DNA from: Rosellinia necatrix
Taxonomy: Eukaryota > Ascomycota > Sordariomycetes > Xylariales > Xylariaceae
Assembly: GCA_021209875.1 (NCBI GenBank)
Contig: JAGYVD010000003.1
Coordinates: forward strand, 4,464,001-4,528,000
Direction: 5' to 3'
DNA length: 64,000 nt
Shown: one piece after another, positions 13,141-25,215 of the stretch
How the letters are laid out: each line of letters starts with the position of its first letter
How positions within the stretch are numbered: position 1 is the stretch's first letter
Translations under genes and position numbers: made by a program
The notes under the pieces: model-generated
What the model saw: the letters and a program-made list of their open reading frames with translations, nothing else
What the model was told of the DNA's origin: nothing
Database searches by the model: none

Positions 13141-16075
13141 GGATTTCTTTCCTTCTTTTACCTACAATCGCACTTATTTAACATCTTGCACCACTACCAG
13201 TGGATCATAAATTTTACATCCATCTACGCTACAGTACGCCATCATCCGACCCCTGACCAGTCTCAATCTCAATCTCCTCGACAATTTCCAACCGTGGCCC
13301 ATCCAGCCAATCTCAGCCCTTGATCCCTGTCCTCTTTCCCTGCACAAATCTCGGAACTGCTACGCTAAGACACAAGGCAAGTAGTTTGCGTTACAACATA
13401 GATACCCCGTCAGACAACGGATAGATCAAGGAATGGCAAGAATATTGACATCTCTTCAAGAGAACTGGAGAAGCGCTTCTAGAAATATTGCCAACGTTAT
13501 CACCACAACGTGCGCATCTAGATACAATGATGGAAGACACATTCCGTGTTATTTTAGGCCTCCACGTGGCTGTGAGCTCCCTTTGTGTGGGGGAGTCGAG
13601 GGCAGACTCGGCACCAGTACGTGTCCTTATATATATTATTGATAGCAGTACTAACCATTCATTTACTACTATAGTAGTACCCCTATGAAGAGGTAAGTAT
13701 GGAAGCTCGGCACCAGTCTCTCCATCGAAGCTAATTACGCTCAAACCCTCTATGAATTCGCCTAGGCAGCTATAGGAAACTCTCTCGGCACTTCAGCAGG
13801 TGCTCGTCCACCGTAATACCAGCTTGGGATTGTTGGGCGTCCATTTCTAGCAGACTTTCACATCAACAACTCCGAAAACGGGTCAAGTCAATGATTTGAT
13901 TAACACGGCCTGTTAGCCTATCAAGCTCATGTCGCAATGCCACGCGCCACCACGCGCCACCACGCCTTCGAGGCTTTCCCCTAGTCGTCGCGATAGATAT
14001 TTACGCCATTTGATATCCGATTAGCATCGGTTGAGGTGAGGATTTGACATTTACCAAGACCAGGAGGAGTTGCAGTTGCCGGCGCAACCCCTCAACGCAG
14101 GTCCGATGCCACTACACTACTCATTTCATGTGGAAAGCCGAGAAGGATTGCCATCCTAACTCTACTACGTAGTCTAGATCCAGTCGCAACCCTGAGCATT
14201 CTACGGGGTACAGTGTATGCTCTACTGGCTTACGGTGCTGATACGGGTCGTTCAGGGATCAGCCAGCTAAGAGCACTTTTCACAAATATCTGATAACAGT
14301 AGGACGGGCAACTCGAACCATACAGCCTTTCTTTTGTTTGTTTTTTTTTGTTGTTTTTTTTTTCCCTACCGGTGGCGGCCACGCTCGCAGAGTTCCAGAA
14401 AAGCTGCTAGCGTACTGCAGTTCACGCCTTTTTTGTCACATTTCAGGCGGCGATCATCAAGCACAACGCCCAGTTGGGCTCGTGCGAGTCGTGACGCCCT
14501 GACAGCTACTCCGCGCTATGCCACACGGGAATCGGCCGTTGGAGTTGTCACTGGCTCTCTGCAAGCGCCTCCCTGTCTAACTCGCATTGCAATTTCCCAC
14601 CCCAACGCCACTTGGCTCATAAACTGCTACCTTACCCCGCAGTCGCGCGAGTAGGCTTGGCAGCAAGAAAGAAACCGCAGTTCTTGAGTTGTGGCGAGTA
14701 CATCCGGCATACAGAAGTCCTCTATAACACTCATAATGATGGCGGACCGGTTTTTGGTTCGTGACACCAACCGATATGGTAATGGATCAGGGAAGGAAAT
14801 TTGCGCGGCGCCATACACAGGTGATTCGTCAAGGAAACTCGTTTGCTGAAGCCTAGTATCCAAGTACAGCATACAGTATCATAATTTTCCATTACGTATG
14901 TCTCACAAAACCGGCGTTATATACAATTTCTCGTCCTTCGCCGAAGCCACAATTTCCGCCGTTTAGGGCCTCTATCACAAGGTGTGACCATCCCACCAAA
15001 TATCGAGAGCCGTGCCGTATTATCAGTCATGCGATATTATGTCGATCAGGCTACTATGCACGACTTCAACCACTATGCTCGTCATAGCATAAGAAAATCA
15101 TGGCTAATACCAACGGCAGCAACTAAAGAGAAGACATATTGCTATTATTATATTCTCATAAACCAACGCCAAGGTGCCCTAGTATATCACCGGTCAAGGT
15201 ACAATGTGGAGGTTGAGATGGTTCAGGAGGGTTCCAATAACTTGTATATATAGCAATAGTGCAGCAACTATAGGCAGTAGGTATTAAAGGAAACCGATAT
15301 AGCCAACGCCATGGGTTTTAGTGAAACGCGTTGGCGATAAACACCACAGCAAGTAGGGAGACAGCATGATAAAGCCATTACTCAAAGGACTGCCAAACGT
15401 TTTAAACTTCACTGACCCCTAGATAAGGTGCAGAACATCATCATCCCTTCAAACCCAATGATTTCTTCCGAAATGCCATACGATCGTAAGCTGAACATTT
15501 GCCTTTTCCCCATGGAACAAGACAATATTAAAATAATGAGTTGGTTTAGTCAGAACATACTGTATGAAATAAAACCATACTCGACAATAAGTTAGAGTTA
15601 TATTCCCCGACTCCTATTTAAAGCAACATGGGTTTTTTTTCCCCCAACATGCTTCTAGAAAACAGGCGTCCGTCAGCACATGCTCGAAACAGCACATTAT
15701 ATGGGGGAAAAGAGTATGTCTTTAGTAGCGGGTAAGGAGCCTTCTAGACGTTTACCTCATCGGCAAATAGGACCCTTTTGAGTCGACTCTGCATAATGTA
15801 GGCGCAAACAAGGCCCGCAGCACAAGATACCTCCCGGATACCTATAGTTACACGGAGCACATACTTGGGATCGCCCCTGTCACATCTCGCATTTACCGGG
15901 CTATTACACCAAGGTCAACATCCTACAGTGCAGTAGTAAATGTGCACAAAAGATTTAGTCCTACCGGGGGCATGTGGCCGTTTCCCTCGACGCCAGTCAA
16001 GCCCTATGGCCCGCCCTCGAAGATCCAATCAAATAAAAATGCACGGTAAGGTTGATGATGGGCTCGGCAGCAGTG

Positions 16076-16133
16076 GCGGCGGCGGCGGCGGTAGGCGGGC
16101 GGGCGGCGGTGGCGGTGGCGGCCGTCGCGGATA
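16076..16133. repeat. GGC/GGT-rich trinucleotide patch
   Basis: About 58 bases are built almost wholly of GGC, GGT and GGGC steps. The patch makes artificial Gly/Arg or Ala-rich frames on both strands and should not be read as coding. Confidence 0.8.
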
Positions 16134-17670
16134 GGTGAATGTGTCTCTCTCTGTCCCTGGTCCCGGGGACCCCAGAACGGAGTCCGCAGGGAAAAGAGCG
16201 AGCTCGATGCGTTACCGGGTTCAAGGATGCTGCAGGGGGAGAGGAGGGAAAGGAAGATGAGTTGATCGACCACAGGTATGTTATGTACAGGTAGTGTATG
16301 TGCGTAGTGCAGTGTAGTGAAGTGTACACTACACTACATACCCCCTCCCCCTCCCCCCCGGGAGAGGGGTTCACGGCCCATGTCTCGGATGCCGGGTCTC
16401 GCCGGGGCTTTCGTGTATCAGGCGAGAAAGATAGCGAGGGCCACTGCCGTGTGGGCTCTTTCCCGCTCGGGGCTGGAGATGGAAAGGGAATACTGAATTC
16501 ACTCAGCAAGGTGCAAGACGCCACTCCTCAGAGATAAGATGAGGTCGAATGGCGCAGATAGGACAGAGCTGGGTTGGATAGATAGACAAGAAGGCGGGGT
16601 TACTTTCATCTCTCTCTCTCTCTGTGCCCATATAGGGGTAGGTAGCATCCCGACGTGTCCGGCGGGCGATGGCATGTACACTATGTTCATGCTATAGCCA
16701 CATTCAAGGGACCAGCCCTGCTCGGGCAAATCACTTCTCTGGGGCAGAGGTCAGCCCGTTTTCTCCCATCCTTTCTCCGAGTGGCCTCGCGCTGCGCTAC
16801 TGTGCTATCGAGTACATGCGGTAGGTGTTTCTGATGAGGCCGTGGGCACGGGGACCGAGATACACGAGCAGATTGGCCGCACGGTACTGGGAATGCCCTT
16901 GTGAGAGGAGCGACAAGACGGCGAAGCGCGGATATCAGACGATGCTCTAGTGTAGTGTAGTGTATGCGACCGCGGGGAGGGGGGCCAACCCATCCCATCC
17001 CGCCTATTATCGACCCGATCAGCCTCGTCATCACCTTATCGATCTGTGGCGCCCCCTGTGCGTAGAACACAAACAGGACTAACACCCACCTCAAACGTTT
17101 GCCCAGCTGGCCGTCGTGTTGGGCGGGTTTCAAAACCGGGATGCTAGCTGATCGAGGCCGACCTGGCTTTTGGCGGAGACGCAGAGCGAGCGGATCTTAT
17201 GAAACGTGGCTCGTATATTATAACATCTCGCCCGCCTCTCAATGAAAATCGCTGTTGTACCACATTGCGGGAGGAGACATGGTACGATAGTCCTGTCGGT
17301 GTAAGTAAGCAAGGCAGTATTCGGGGCTGTATACATATTGCATGTACGTAGACGTGTATAAACCTGCAAGGGACATCCCTGATACACTCCCAACCTCGTC
17401 GTTCAGCAACGAATTACACTACGCAGATGAGAGGCCGCGATCCTTATACCGATGTCATATATATCATAGTGTACTGCGAGCAGAGAGCTATAGACGCGGC
17501 TGCCGTGTAAACTTGTCTGATGCCGAATCTTTAAAACCAGACTAAGCCGAGCTTCTAACTGACTAAACCCGCTGATCTCATCAGCCCGTGTTCCATCCGG
17601 GGCCTCACATGCCAGACCATCTGCCCGATATGTAGTGGGGCGATTAATACCTGTGGCCGCGGAGGCGCGT

Positions 17671-18758
17671 TTAATTGATAGCACGGACACCGTGCCCAGC
17701 ACGTCTGCTTATCTTGAAGACTTCGACGAGCCTAGCGGCCACGGCCTCCTGTAGCATCCAATTGAACGTGAGCCCGAACAAGTCGCGCCCCCTCAAGGGT
17801 GGTACGTAGCCACTGGATCTTTGCAAGGGCGGCATGTAGCCACTGGATCTATTCGCGGCCGCTTTACTAGACTCATCGACCCTATTGGTGGTGCTATACC
17901 AGCGCTCCCTGAGCACCCCCAGAGGCGCCTCGCAGAACTTGGACCACCCCAACAACAACACCAGGTGGTCGAGCGCCGATTTGACGAGCCCCAGGTACGA
18001 GATCATATCCGGGACCGGGATCGCGAGCATGTACTCCATAGGCGACGAGTCCACCGGGCCGCCGCTGCTGCTGCCGTCTAGGGAGTCGGCCGGCGTCAGC
18101 AAACTGATTTTGAACCCGGCGAGGGTGTTCTTGTCCTTGCTGCGGCCGCTCGAGTCCATGCAGCGCAACCTTTCCTTGTATTCGTCGACGCTGCCGACGC
18201 GGCGCACGGTCAGGGAGCCCAGACACACAAGCTCCCAGATCTCGGACAGCTTCAGCGCCGCATCATCCGCCGCCGCCATCTCCAGCGTGATGACCTGGCA
18301 GCCGCCCGGGGTCGCCGCCAGGAAGCGCAGTAATGCGTCCCTCGAGCGCTTGCTGAGGCGCCCCCTCTCCACCGCTGTCTGCAACATCCTCTCGTTGTCC
18401 GCGGCTAATATTACGAACTCGCTGACCTCATCCTCATGCGACGCTCACGAGCGGCGGGAGCCCCTCGTGGTAATACTTAATCTCGGACATGCGCTGCACC
18501 ATTCCGCTGATGGTGGGGGACCGGGGGACCTTCGGCGACCATCTCCTCGCGTATGTACCTTACGGCATGGAGCGTGCTGGGGAGGCGCGGGCCGGCCGTG
18601 ACGATCCCGAGGCCGTTGAGCTTCCGGTCGTTGGGCTTCCGGCCGTTGGGCTTCCGGCCGTTGGGTTTCTGGTCGTCACCGGGGAAGTCGCCCTCGGTCT
18701 CGGTGCTTATATTGTGCTGGCGGCTCATTTTCGGTCGTGTAGGTAGGTGGCTGCTCAT
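17671..18758 (-). pseudogene. Broken GC-rich gene, unknown function
   Basis: Two minus-strand frames appear to be parts of one gene. The first starts at the ATG at 18758 (MSSHLPTRPK) and runs through a KPNGRKPNGRKPNDRK repeat to RYIREEMVAEG. The second runs from about 18,440 to the stop at 17671 and includes ADNERMLQTAVERGRLSKRS. Between them a third frame reads SGMVQRMSEIKYYHEGLPPL. Each junction changes frame by one base (near 18,525 in a C-rich run, and near 18,440), and no GT-AG intron I tried repairs either. The reading is therefore a gene with two +1 shifts, by decay or sequence error. The C-terminal half holds a tandem duplication (RSSGYMPPL / RSSGYVPPL, DNA near 17,800-17,850). I recognise no domain. 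Third positions are almost all G or C, unlike the flanking DNA. Confidence 0.5.
18621..18665. repeat. 15-bp tandem repeat, 3 copies
   Basis: Three copies of CTTCCGGCCGTTGGG (one base differs in the first) lie head to tail. On the minus strand they encode the repeated KPNGR/KPNDR units of the broken gene, and a degenerate partial copy flanks them. The period is a multiple of three, so the array keeps frame. Confidence 0.9.
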
Positions 18759-18850
18759 GGCTCAGGGAGAGGTGTTAAACATCGAAATTCTGAGCGAGTG
18801 AGCCAGCTCAAAGATATAAGTTGTCAAATCAATCAGGTAGTACCTAGGTA

Positions 18851-18960
18851 AGGAATGCATTTTGAAGGTGCCTACCTGTAAGGGATGCATTTTGAAGGTG
18901 CCTATCTGCAAGGATGTATTTTGAAGGTGCCTATCTGTAAGGGATGCATTTTGATAGGTA
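18851..18960. repeat. 30-bp minisatellite, about 3.7 copies
   Basis: The unit begins AGGGATGCATTTTGAAGGTG and continues about ten bases more. Copies are at 18851-18880, 18881-18910, 18911-18939 (one base short) and a truncated last copy. The copies differ by only a few substitutions, so the array is fairly recent. It is non-coding and adjoins the broken gene. Confidence 0.92.
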
Positions 18961-19076
18961 GTGTTAGCCTTCTTACTTGCACCTAACCGGCAAACGCTGG
19001 GATCAGGGTCTCTGTGCCTGCTGTAGGCACTGTAAGCAACTTAGGTACCTAAGCTAGTGTAGGTAGCGACGTTAAT

Positions 19077-19103
19077 ACTACTACTACTACTACTACTACT
19101 ACT
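19077..19103. repeat. (ACT)9 microsatellite
   Basis: Nine perfect ACT units lie between two copies of a TAGTGTAGGTAGCG-like word (about 19,055 and 19,104). Confidence 0.95.
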
Positions 19104-19821
19104 AGTGTAGGTAGCGTAAGGCCGGTACTTCGCCTCTTGGACTTTTTGTCCCCGCCCCTACTAGTGTACATTAGACAGCGACATGATCAAGGCGTTTCCC
19201 TAAGTACGGATCAAATCTCGTAGCCCAGCATATGTGCTGACTTAAGTCTAGACAGACAGCTCGGAGTACCTGGCTTAGTCTATCTAAATAGCCTACCAAA
19301 AAGTGCTATGAACACAGGAACCAAACATTGAACAATATTACTAATAATTGCCTCTATTCACGACTGAAATATGTTAGGATTTATTCTGGTTATTTATTCG
19401 CGTGATCATATATTCTTTATGCGATGACTTATCCGAAGTTTTAGGCACATGGGTAGAATCTTGGGAAGTGGCCGGTCGCTCTCGCTCATCCATGCTGGAG
19501 AGGACACCGAAAGCTTCAAGAAACCCCCCAACCGACGAGAGCTGAGACGAGGCCGTAAACCAACCGTTCCTTCTTCACCGTTTCAACAAACAAGCGAACA
19601 AACGAGATCGTTTAGCGGGGTTCGGGAGCGGCGGGGCCAATGTGGGACGACCTCTCAGGTAAAAAGGCCAGCAACACTTACTTGTGGGTATTCCTCTTGC
19701 GCGTTCCGCAGGCTTACCAACGTGAATCTCTCGCTGATAGGAATATTATCCCTATCCCGTGCCGACGCAATCGTCCTGGATCACGGTTGCTATTGATAGC
19801 TGACGGGCACTGTTTCTCAAC

Positions 19822-20624
19822 ATGGCGCCCACCGTTATTCTCATACGCCATGCACAAGCCTTGCACAGTAAATGGACCAACCCAACGCTGCGGTGCGATA
19901 GTCTCTAACTAACAGTCCCAGATGTCGATAATAAGTTAACCCCTTTGCTTCGCCGGTCACGGTACACGAGCTGACAGCATAAGTACATGACTGGTCGATA
20001 TTCGACCCCGAGTTGACAGATAAAGGCAAAGATCAGTGCAGGACTCTGGCAGCCCAGCTCGAGGCCCGGTTCCCCCAGGGTATAGATGGCTGCCGCATCG
20101 TGGTCAGCCCTTTGTCGCGGACGCTGCAGACTCTCCAGTATTCGCTTGGGTGGTTGCTAGACCGCGCTGTGCCGGTCGAGGCGCGTGCGGAATGGCAGGT
20201 ATGCTAAGCGCATTGGTTAACATCACAAGGGTGAACCAGAGGAATTAACGAGAAGGTATGAAAATAGGAAGACACCGCGAACCCCTGTGACGTTGGTGCC
20301 AAGCGATCTGAACTCGAGAAAGCCTGGCCGCACTACGATTTCTCCAAACTAGATCCAATTTACCCTCAGAAGATAGGCTTATATGGGCCAGAAGAGGAGA
20401 CGATCCGGAAGAGAGCGGCGTTTGCGAGGAAATGGCTTGCTGAACAACCGGACAAATGCATTGTTGTCGTCACCCATTCGGGCTTTCTCCATAGAGTCGT
20501 GCAAGGACCGAGATATAGGAATGTCGAATACCGTACCTACAGCATAGAGAAGAATGATTCGGACGAGGTGGAACTAGTCGAGGTGCCAGAGCTAAGCAAG
20601 GACATACCAGCCAGGGAGGGGTGA
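19822..20624 (+). CDS. Histidine phosphatase (phosphoglycerate mutase-like)
   Basis: Three exons, 19822-19867, 19984-20198 and 20268-20624, give 205 residues; the introns are 116 and 69 bp with GTAAAT and GTATGC donors. The N terminus APTVILIRHAQALH has the RHx signature with the catalytic His of the histidine phosphatase superfamily. After the first splice comes DWSIFDPELTDKGKDQC, then VVSPLSRTLQT (second Arg motif), and in exon 3 VVVTHSGFLHRVV, where THSG carries the second conserved His. All four pocket elements are present, so an active phosphatase is likely. Fungal members of this branch are usually called phosphoglycerate mutase-like but rarely have a proven substrate. It is shorter than the usual 230-290 residues and its first exon is very short. 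The gene has no near neighbour, and the acceptor of intron 1 is my inference from frame. Confidence 0.8.
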
Positions 20625-21246
20625 TGATGATAATGATGATGGGTTCCTCTAGATTTGCAATCCTACAGTACCTAGGTAGGTAGGTGGGTGTATGTATGTA
20701 TGTATGCCTAGGACCTCCTGCCTCTACTTTTCGATATGCCAATCTATTTAAAAATGTGAGAGCCTGGATGAAACCAGGTGGCTTATGTTCTCACAGGCGG
20801 GCAGGCTGTGACCCCTTCAGTACGCAGCACAGGTCATGAAGTCAATCAATTATCAGAATATTAGATGTGGCCGAGAATAACCATGGGAAGCCAACTTGTT
20901 GGCAAAAGACAAGCTTCCCTCAAACGAACGGCTATTTTACTCTCGCACTGGATTCAACTCGAGAGACTTGTAGAGAAGCCGGCCTTTCGAAACAATCGAA
21001 AAGGATTGTGAATTGGATGTGCTGACGAATGTAAAGAAGGAAGAAGCCGTAAAAAAAACTCGGCAGCTGAAATTGGCATTTGGGGGAAATACAGGCGTCC
21101 GATGGCTTATCGACAAGAGTCACGCTAACCATATTCTCTTATTTAAGTTTTTAGGGGTGGGTGGTAGTGCATTGCCACATGCCGACACACCCAGACTTAT
21201 CTGCCTACTAGGTACCTAGGTAGGTACTCAAGTAGGTAACTAGGTA

Positions 21247-21290
21247 TGTAGTGTAGTGTAGTGTAGTGTAGTGTAGGTAGTGTAGTAGTT
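21247..21290. repeat. TGTAG pentanucleotide repeat
   Basis: Six perfect TGTAG units (21247-21276) are followed by a degraded tail. The same word recurs elsewhere in the window (about 12,940, 16,300, 16,950 and 47,110), always outside genes. Confidence 0.9.
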
Positions 21291-22094
21291 AATTAAAGTT
21301 AGTTACTACCATACGCACAGTTAGGTATAATATTCAGGGTCCAAGGCGCATGCTTCTACCTCCAACCAATGGCCAAGCCCTGAACGAACATGAGGGAGGT
21401 GTCAAATAGGGCGCAAATGAGACGCTCTTTCAGCTGACAAGACACTCTGCCACAACGTCATGAGGCGTCTGAGTTTGGGGTCAAGATGACGAGGAAATAA
21501 ATGATTGGAATTTCGACGGCTGGACAAGCATGGTAATATCATCGCCATCACTACTTGTCACAACGATACGTGGTAAGTATGTACCTGCCTATATGCTATT
21601 ATGCTGTCTTCTCGTCAAGCGTGTCTTTTCTTGCCTGTCGCTTGTCGCTTGTCACTTGTTGCTTGCACCTTTATCAGCCAACGACAACAATGTCATGTCC
21701 ACCCTCCTGTCCAACCCCTCCCGACTCTGTTGGGGCAGTTGAGGTGGTTGGCAGTGACGACGGGCACGAACAATGGCCCCTTTGTTCTGGTCATTTGATC
21801 GAGGCCGTCCCCTCTGCTGACCCGCCATGCCATCACCCACCGGCGTCAGCTAGCCCCATTTCGTCTGCCGCTATATCAGCAACAAACACCATGTGCTCAC
21901 GCCGCCGTCTCTGTCTGGATCCTTTTTGTCGTGTAAGTCGTACACACGTGCGGGATGCCGGTCCTTGATTCGCCACCGCGCCACACAACTCCCGTCGAGT
22001 CTTGTGCACGCAGGGCGTTGCCTGCTTGGCTTCGGGACTTCTCTGGAAGTCGGCCATGGGGGAGGGAAGAGATGAAACAAGGAAAGAAGGTGGG

Positions 22095-22113
22095 AAAAAA
22101 AAAAAAAAAAAAA
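22095..22113. repeat. Poly-A homopolymer (19 nt)
   Basis: A run of 19 A follows a GGGAAGAGATGAAACAAGG purine-rich stretch. No retroposon body was recognised upstream of it. Confidence 0.9.
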
Positions 22114-22271
22114 GGTAGATTTTAATTAAGAAACGAGAAGGATATCTAGTTGCCATCGCCCACCTGGCTGGTTGGCTGGCTGACTTGTTATTCTTGTCTC
22201 GTTTTCACCCCCTTTCCTCCTACCTACCTACTCTTCTGTCTGTCTCCTGGCTCGCCCAGTTCATGGAATCA

Positions 22272-22329
22272 CCCAGTTAAAATCGTCCAGTTAGAATCGC
22301 CCAGTTAGAAAATCGTCTAGTTAGAAAGG
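22272..22329. repeat. CCAGTTAGAATCG short tandem repeat
   Basis: Four imperfect copies of a 14-16 bp unit (CCCAGTTAAAATCGT, CCAGTTAGAATCGC and variants) lie head to tail about 520 bp upstream of the ppn1 start. Length differences come from added A residues. A role in transcription is possible but nothing shows it. Confidence 0.85.
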
Positions 22330-22851
22330 AAGAAGACCGAACGAGTGGACACCGGCTTGGATTTCAGTTCGTCCCTCCCTCGCCTTGTTTTCGTCTTAGG
22401 GGTCTTGATAGGCTCCTGCAAGTTGTAGATCGACTGCCAGATCTCTCATCGCACTATCCTGTTTTCGCCCTGATCAGAACTGCCAAGATGGCACTTGCGG
22501 TTTAGACAGCGAGGTGCACACTTACACTAGTTACCTGACGATCCCCTATGACGGAATCAACACTACCTACCTGCCTAGGCTGCTAATTGGAAAGAAGAAA
22601 GAACGAAGAAGAAAGAAAGAAAGAAAAAAGAAAAAACATTCGGTAGTACAACATTTTGGTTGGAAGCCCTATTATACATACTTACTTAGGCATATACTCT
22701 ATTTGACGCTCTATCTGACACCACTCTTATACTTTGCTTTATACTACCTACCTTTTTTACCATCGTCGAACATTAAAAAAAAAAACACTCTACTCTTGGG
22801 TTCTTGGCACGCTGTCTCCAGCTCCTAGAGCGCCTTTAGCCGTGCTGCAGC

Positions 22852-25215
22852 ATGGCACCCCTAAAGGCCCTCCAATGGGCGGCGTTGATGCTCCCCAACC
22901 TGCTGGCCCAGCTACCCTGCGGCGGTGCATCGGCGGCCGGATCGCAGGTCGTCCTGCAGCAGCAGCCACACGAGGGTCCCGGTAGCGAACAGACACCACT
23001 CGCTACTTCACAGCGTCGCCTCCGCGGCAAGTTCCTCCACATCACAGGTATGCCCGCTACACCACCATCGTCAGAACCCCGGCGCGGGGGAGGGAGGGGG
23101 GAGCAGGGAGGGGGGTTTGACAAGTAGATGGGATAAGCAGATGGAATAAGTAGACGAGATGAATAGCACCCGTGTCTTAACCGTTGCAATGCAGATCTGC
23201 ACCCCGACGAGCACTACAAGCCGCACACCTCGACCCGGGAGAACCTCGCATGCCACCGGGGCAAGGGGCCTGCCGGTGTCTACGGCGCCGAGACGTCGGA
23301 TTGCGATGCGCCCCTGACGCTGGTGGACGCCACCCTGGCCTGGGTCAAGGAGCATCTGCGGGACGAGATCGATTTCGTCGTCTGGACCGGCGACTCGGCG
23401 CGTCACGACAGCGACGAGACGCTGCCCCGCCACAACAAGGACATCCTGGCCATGAACCGCCGCATCGCCGACTCCTTCGTCGACACCTTCTCCGACGACG
23501 ACGGCCGCGGCCTGGTCGTGCCCGTGGTCCCGACCTTCGGCAACAACGACATCTACCCGCACAACATCCTGCTGCCCGGGCCGAACGACATCCTGCGGAC
23601 GTACGGCGGCATCTGGGCGCGCTTCATCCCCGAGGCGCAGCGGCACTCGTTCGAGTTCGGCGGCTGGTTCTACGTGGAGGTGATCCCGGGCCGGCTCGCC
23701 GTCTTCTCGCTCAACACCATGTACTTCTTCGACCGCAACGCCGGTATCGACGACTGCGTGCACCCCGCCGAGCCCGGGTACGGGCACTTTGAGTGGCTGC
23801 TCGTCCAGCTCGACGCCCTGCGCGCCCGCGGCATGAAGGCCATCCTCATGGGCCACGTGCCGCCCGCCCGCACCGCCGGCAAGCAGCTCTGGGAGGAGAC
23901 ATGCTGGCAGAAGTACACCCTGTGGCTGCAGCGCTACCGCGACGTCGTCGTCGGCTCCCTCTACGGCCACATGAACATCGACCACTTCCTCCTGCAGGAC
24001 ACCGACGACATCGACATGGCCCTGATCCGCGCCGCCACCACCTCCTCCTCCTCCTCCTCCGCCTCTGCGGACGACGAGCAGGCGTCAACGACCCGCGAGA
24101 CCATGGGGGAGGACGACTTCTCCATCCAATCGGGCGCCAGCTACCTGAAGGAGCTCCGCGACGACTGGGCCAAGCTGCCCAGCCCCGTCGCCCTGGAGCA
24201 AGGCGTCGACGAGGGGATCGAGAGCGGCCGCGGCAGGAAGGGCAAGGGCAAGGGTAAATTCGGCGGCCGCTGGGCCGAGCGCTACCAGCTGACCCTGATC
24301 TCGCCGAGCGTCGTGCCGAACTACTTCCCGGGCCTGCGGGTCTTCGAGTACAACATCACGGGCCTCGAGGAGACGCCCACCTGGATGGACCCCGTGAGGA
24401 CCAAAGAAGGGAAGCAGCTCGCCGAGGACGTGTCCGAAGTCCATGAGCTGAAAAAACGCCAAGATTCCGACCTTGAGGCCGAGAAGAAGAAGAAAAAGAA
24501 GGGCAAGGGCAAGGGCAAGGGCAAGAAACCCCCGGCGGACCCCGGCCTGCGCCTCCCCGAGCCCCCGCCGCGCGGCACCCCGCCGGGCCCGGCGTACTGG
24601 CCGCAGGCCCTGACCCTTCTTGGCTTCACGCAGTACTACGCCAACCTGACGCACATCAACAACGACCTGGCTGGCGACGCATCGTCGTCGTCGTCCTCCT
24701 CCTCCTCCTCCTCCTCCTCGTCATGGTTACCGTCGTCGTGGTTACCGTCGGGCTGGAACCCCGGGAAGCACGAGGGCAGGCAGCCGGCGCGCCCCGAGCC
24801 GCGGCCGCGCGCGTTCGGCTTCGAGGTCGAGTACAGCACCTTCGACGACCGCATCTACGGCCTCGCCGACCTCACTGTCAAGAGCTTCGTCCGCCTCGCC
24901 CACCGCATCGGCCAGGCGTCCGAGAAGTCAGACTTCGCCGCCGAGTACTACTACTACGACGACGACGGTGACGATGCTACTACTGCTACCACTACTACTG
25001 ACGACTACGGTGAGGACGAAACATACGATGACGATCTGGATGAGAGCTCTGACTCGTGGCGCCCGTCTGTCAAGAAGGATAAGAAGAAGGGGAATAAGGG
25101 TAAGGGCAAGGGCAAGGGCAAGGGCAAGGGAAAGGAGAGTCACAAGACGTGGATACATTTCTTAAAGCATGCTTTCGTCAGCACCAAGAGCAAGGAGGAG
25201 CTCGAAGACCTGTAG
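22852..25215 (+). CDS. ppn1: Vacuolar endopolyphosphatase Ppn1
   Basis: Two exons, 22852-23047 and 23195-25215, joined over a 147-bp intron, encode 738 residues. Known function: cleavage of long inorganic polyphosphate chains in the vacuole. The N terminus is hydrophobic (about residues 3-28), a signal peptide or anchor. Splicing creates HITDLHPDEHY at about 63-73, and the rest of the metallophosphatase signature follows: GDSARHD at 131-137, GNND at 181-184, GHVPP at 285-289 and YGHMN at 322-326. These supply the expected metal ligands, so the enzyme looks intact. Insertions are long: a Ser tract with acidic residues after 330, KGKGKGK runs at about 24,490-24,525 and 25,097-25,135, a Ser tract at about 24,685-24,720, and an Asp/Tyr-rich stretch near 24,945-25,030. 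The basic runs may bind polyphosphate, which is inference. Codon third positions are nearly all G or C. It converges with tpa1. Confidence 0.92.

Larger units (their letters stand above)
11012..17670. other. Gene-free stretch, about 6.6 kb
   Basis: The kinesin promoter side is followed by several kilobases without a convincing frame. It holds a 23-base T tract, GT/CT-rich patches, a GGC-rich patch near 16.1 kb, and ACTACACTAC/GTAGTGTAG words at about 12,940, 16,300 and 16,950. Frames up to 175 codons near 16.0-16.5 kb and 106 codons near 14.4 kb are low-complexity and lack domain motifs. I cannot exclude non-coding RNAs or a divergent small gene. Confidence 0.45.
18759..19821. other. Intergenic between broken gene and histidine phosphatase
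   Basis: Holds two tandem repeats and TACCTAGGTA-type words at about 18,840 and 19,040, then AT-richer DNA to about 19,440. The 19,450-19,800 part is probably promoter and 5' UTR of the phosphatase gene. No coding frame with a family motif was seen. Confidence 0.5.
20625..22851. other. Gene-free stretch upstream of ppn1
   Basis: Contains a TACCTAGGTA cluster with a TATG repeat at about 20,670-20,705, another motif cluster at 21,207-21,245, a TGTAG repeat, a 19-base A tract and a short 14-16 bp tandem repeat. A frame of 137 codons at about 21,555-21,968 is Ser/Cys/Pro-rich and unsupported. The last several hundred bases are rich in CTACCTA and probably include the ppn1 promoter. Confidence 0.45.

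Noticed and set aside
18388..18560. An intron joining the two halves of the broken gene at 18 kb.
   Set aside because: The GTGAGC donor with the ATTAG acceptor near 18,400 leaves the wrong phase, and another shift upstream would remain.
21555..21968. 137-codon Cys/Ser/Pro-rich frame that could be a small secreted protein.
   Set aside because: No clean signal peptide or conserved pattern, and its first codon choice is arbitrary. Not supportable.
23071..23985. Minus-strand frame of about 300 codons across ppn1.
   Set aside because: Shadow of the GC3-rich ppn1 exon; it has no motif and covers catalytic blocks of the sense gene.
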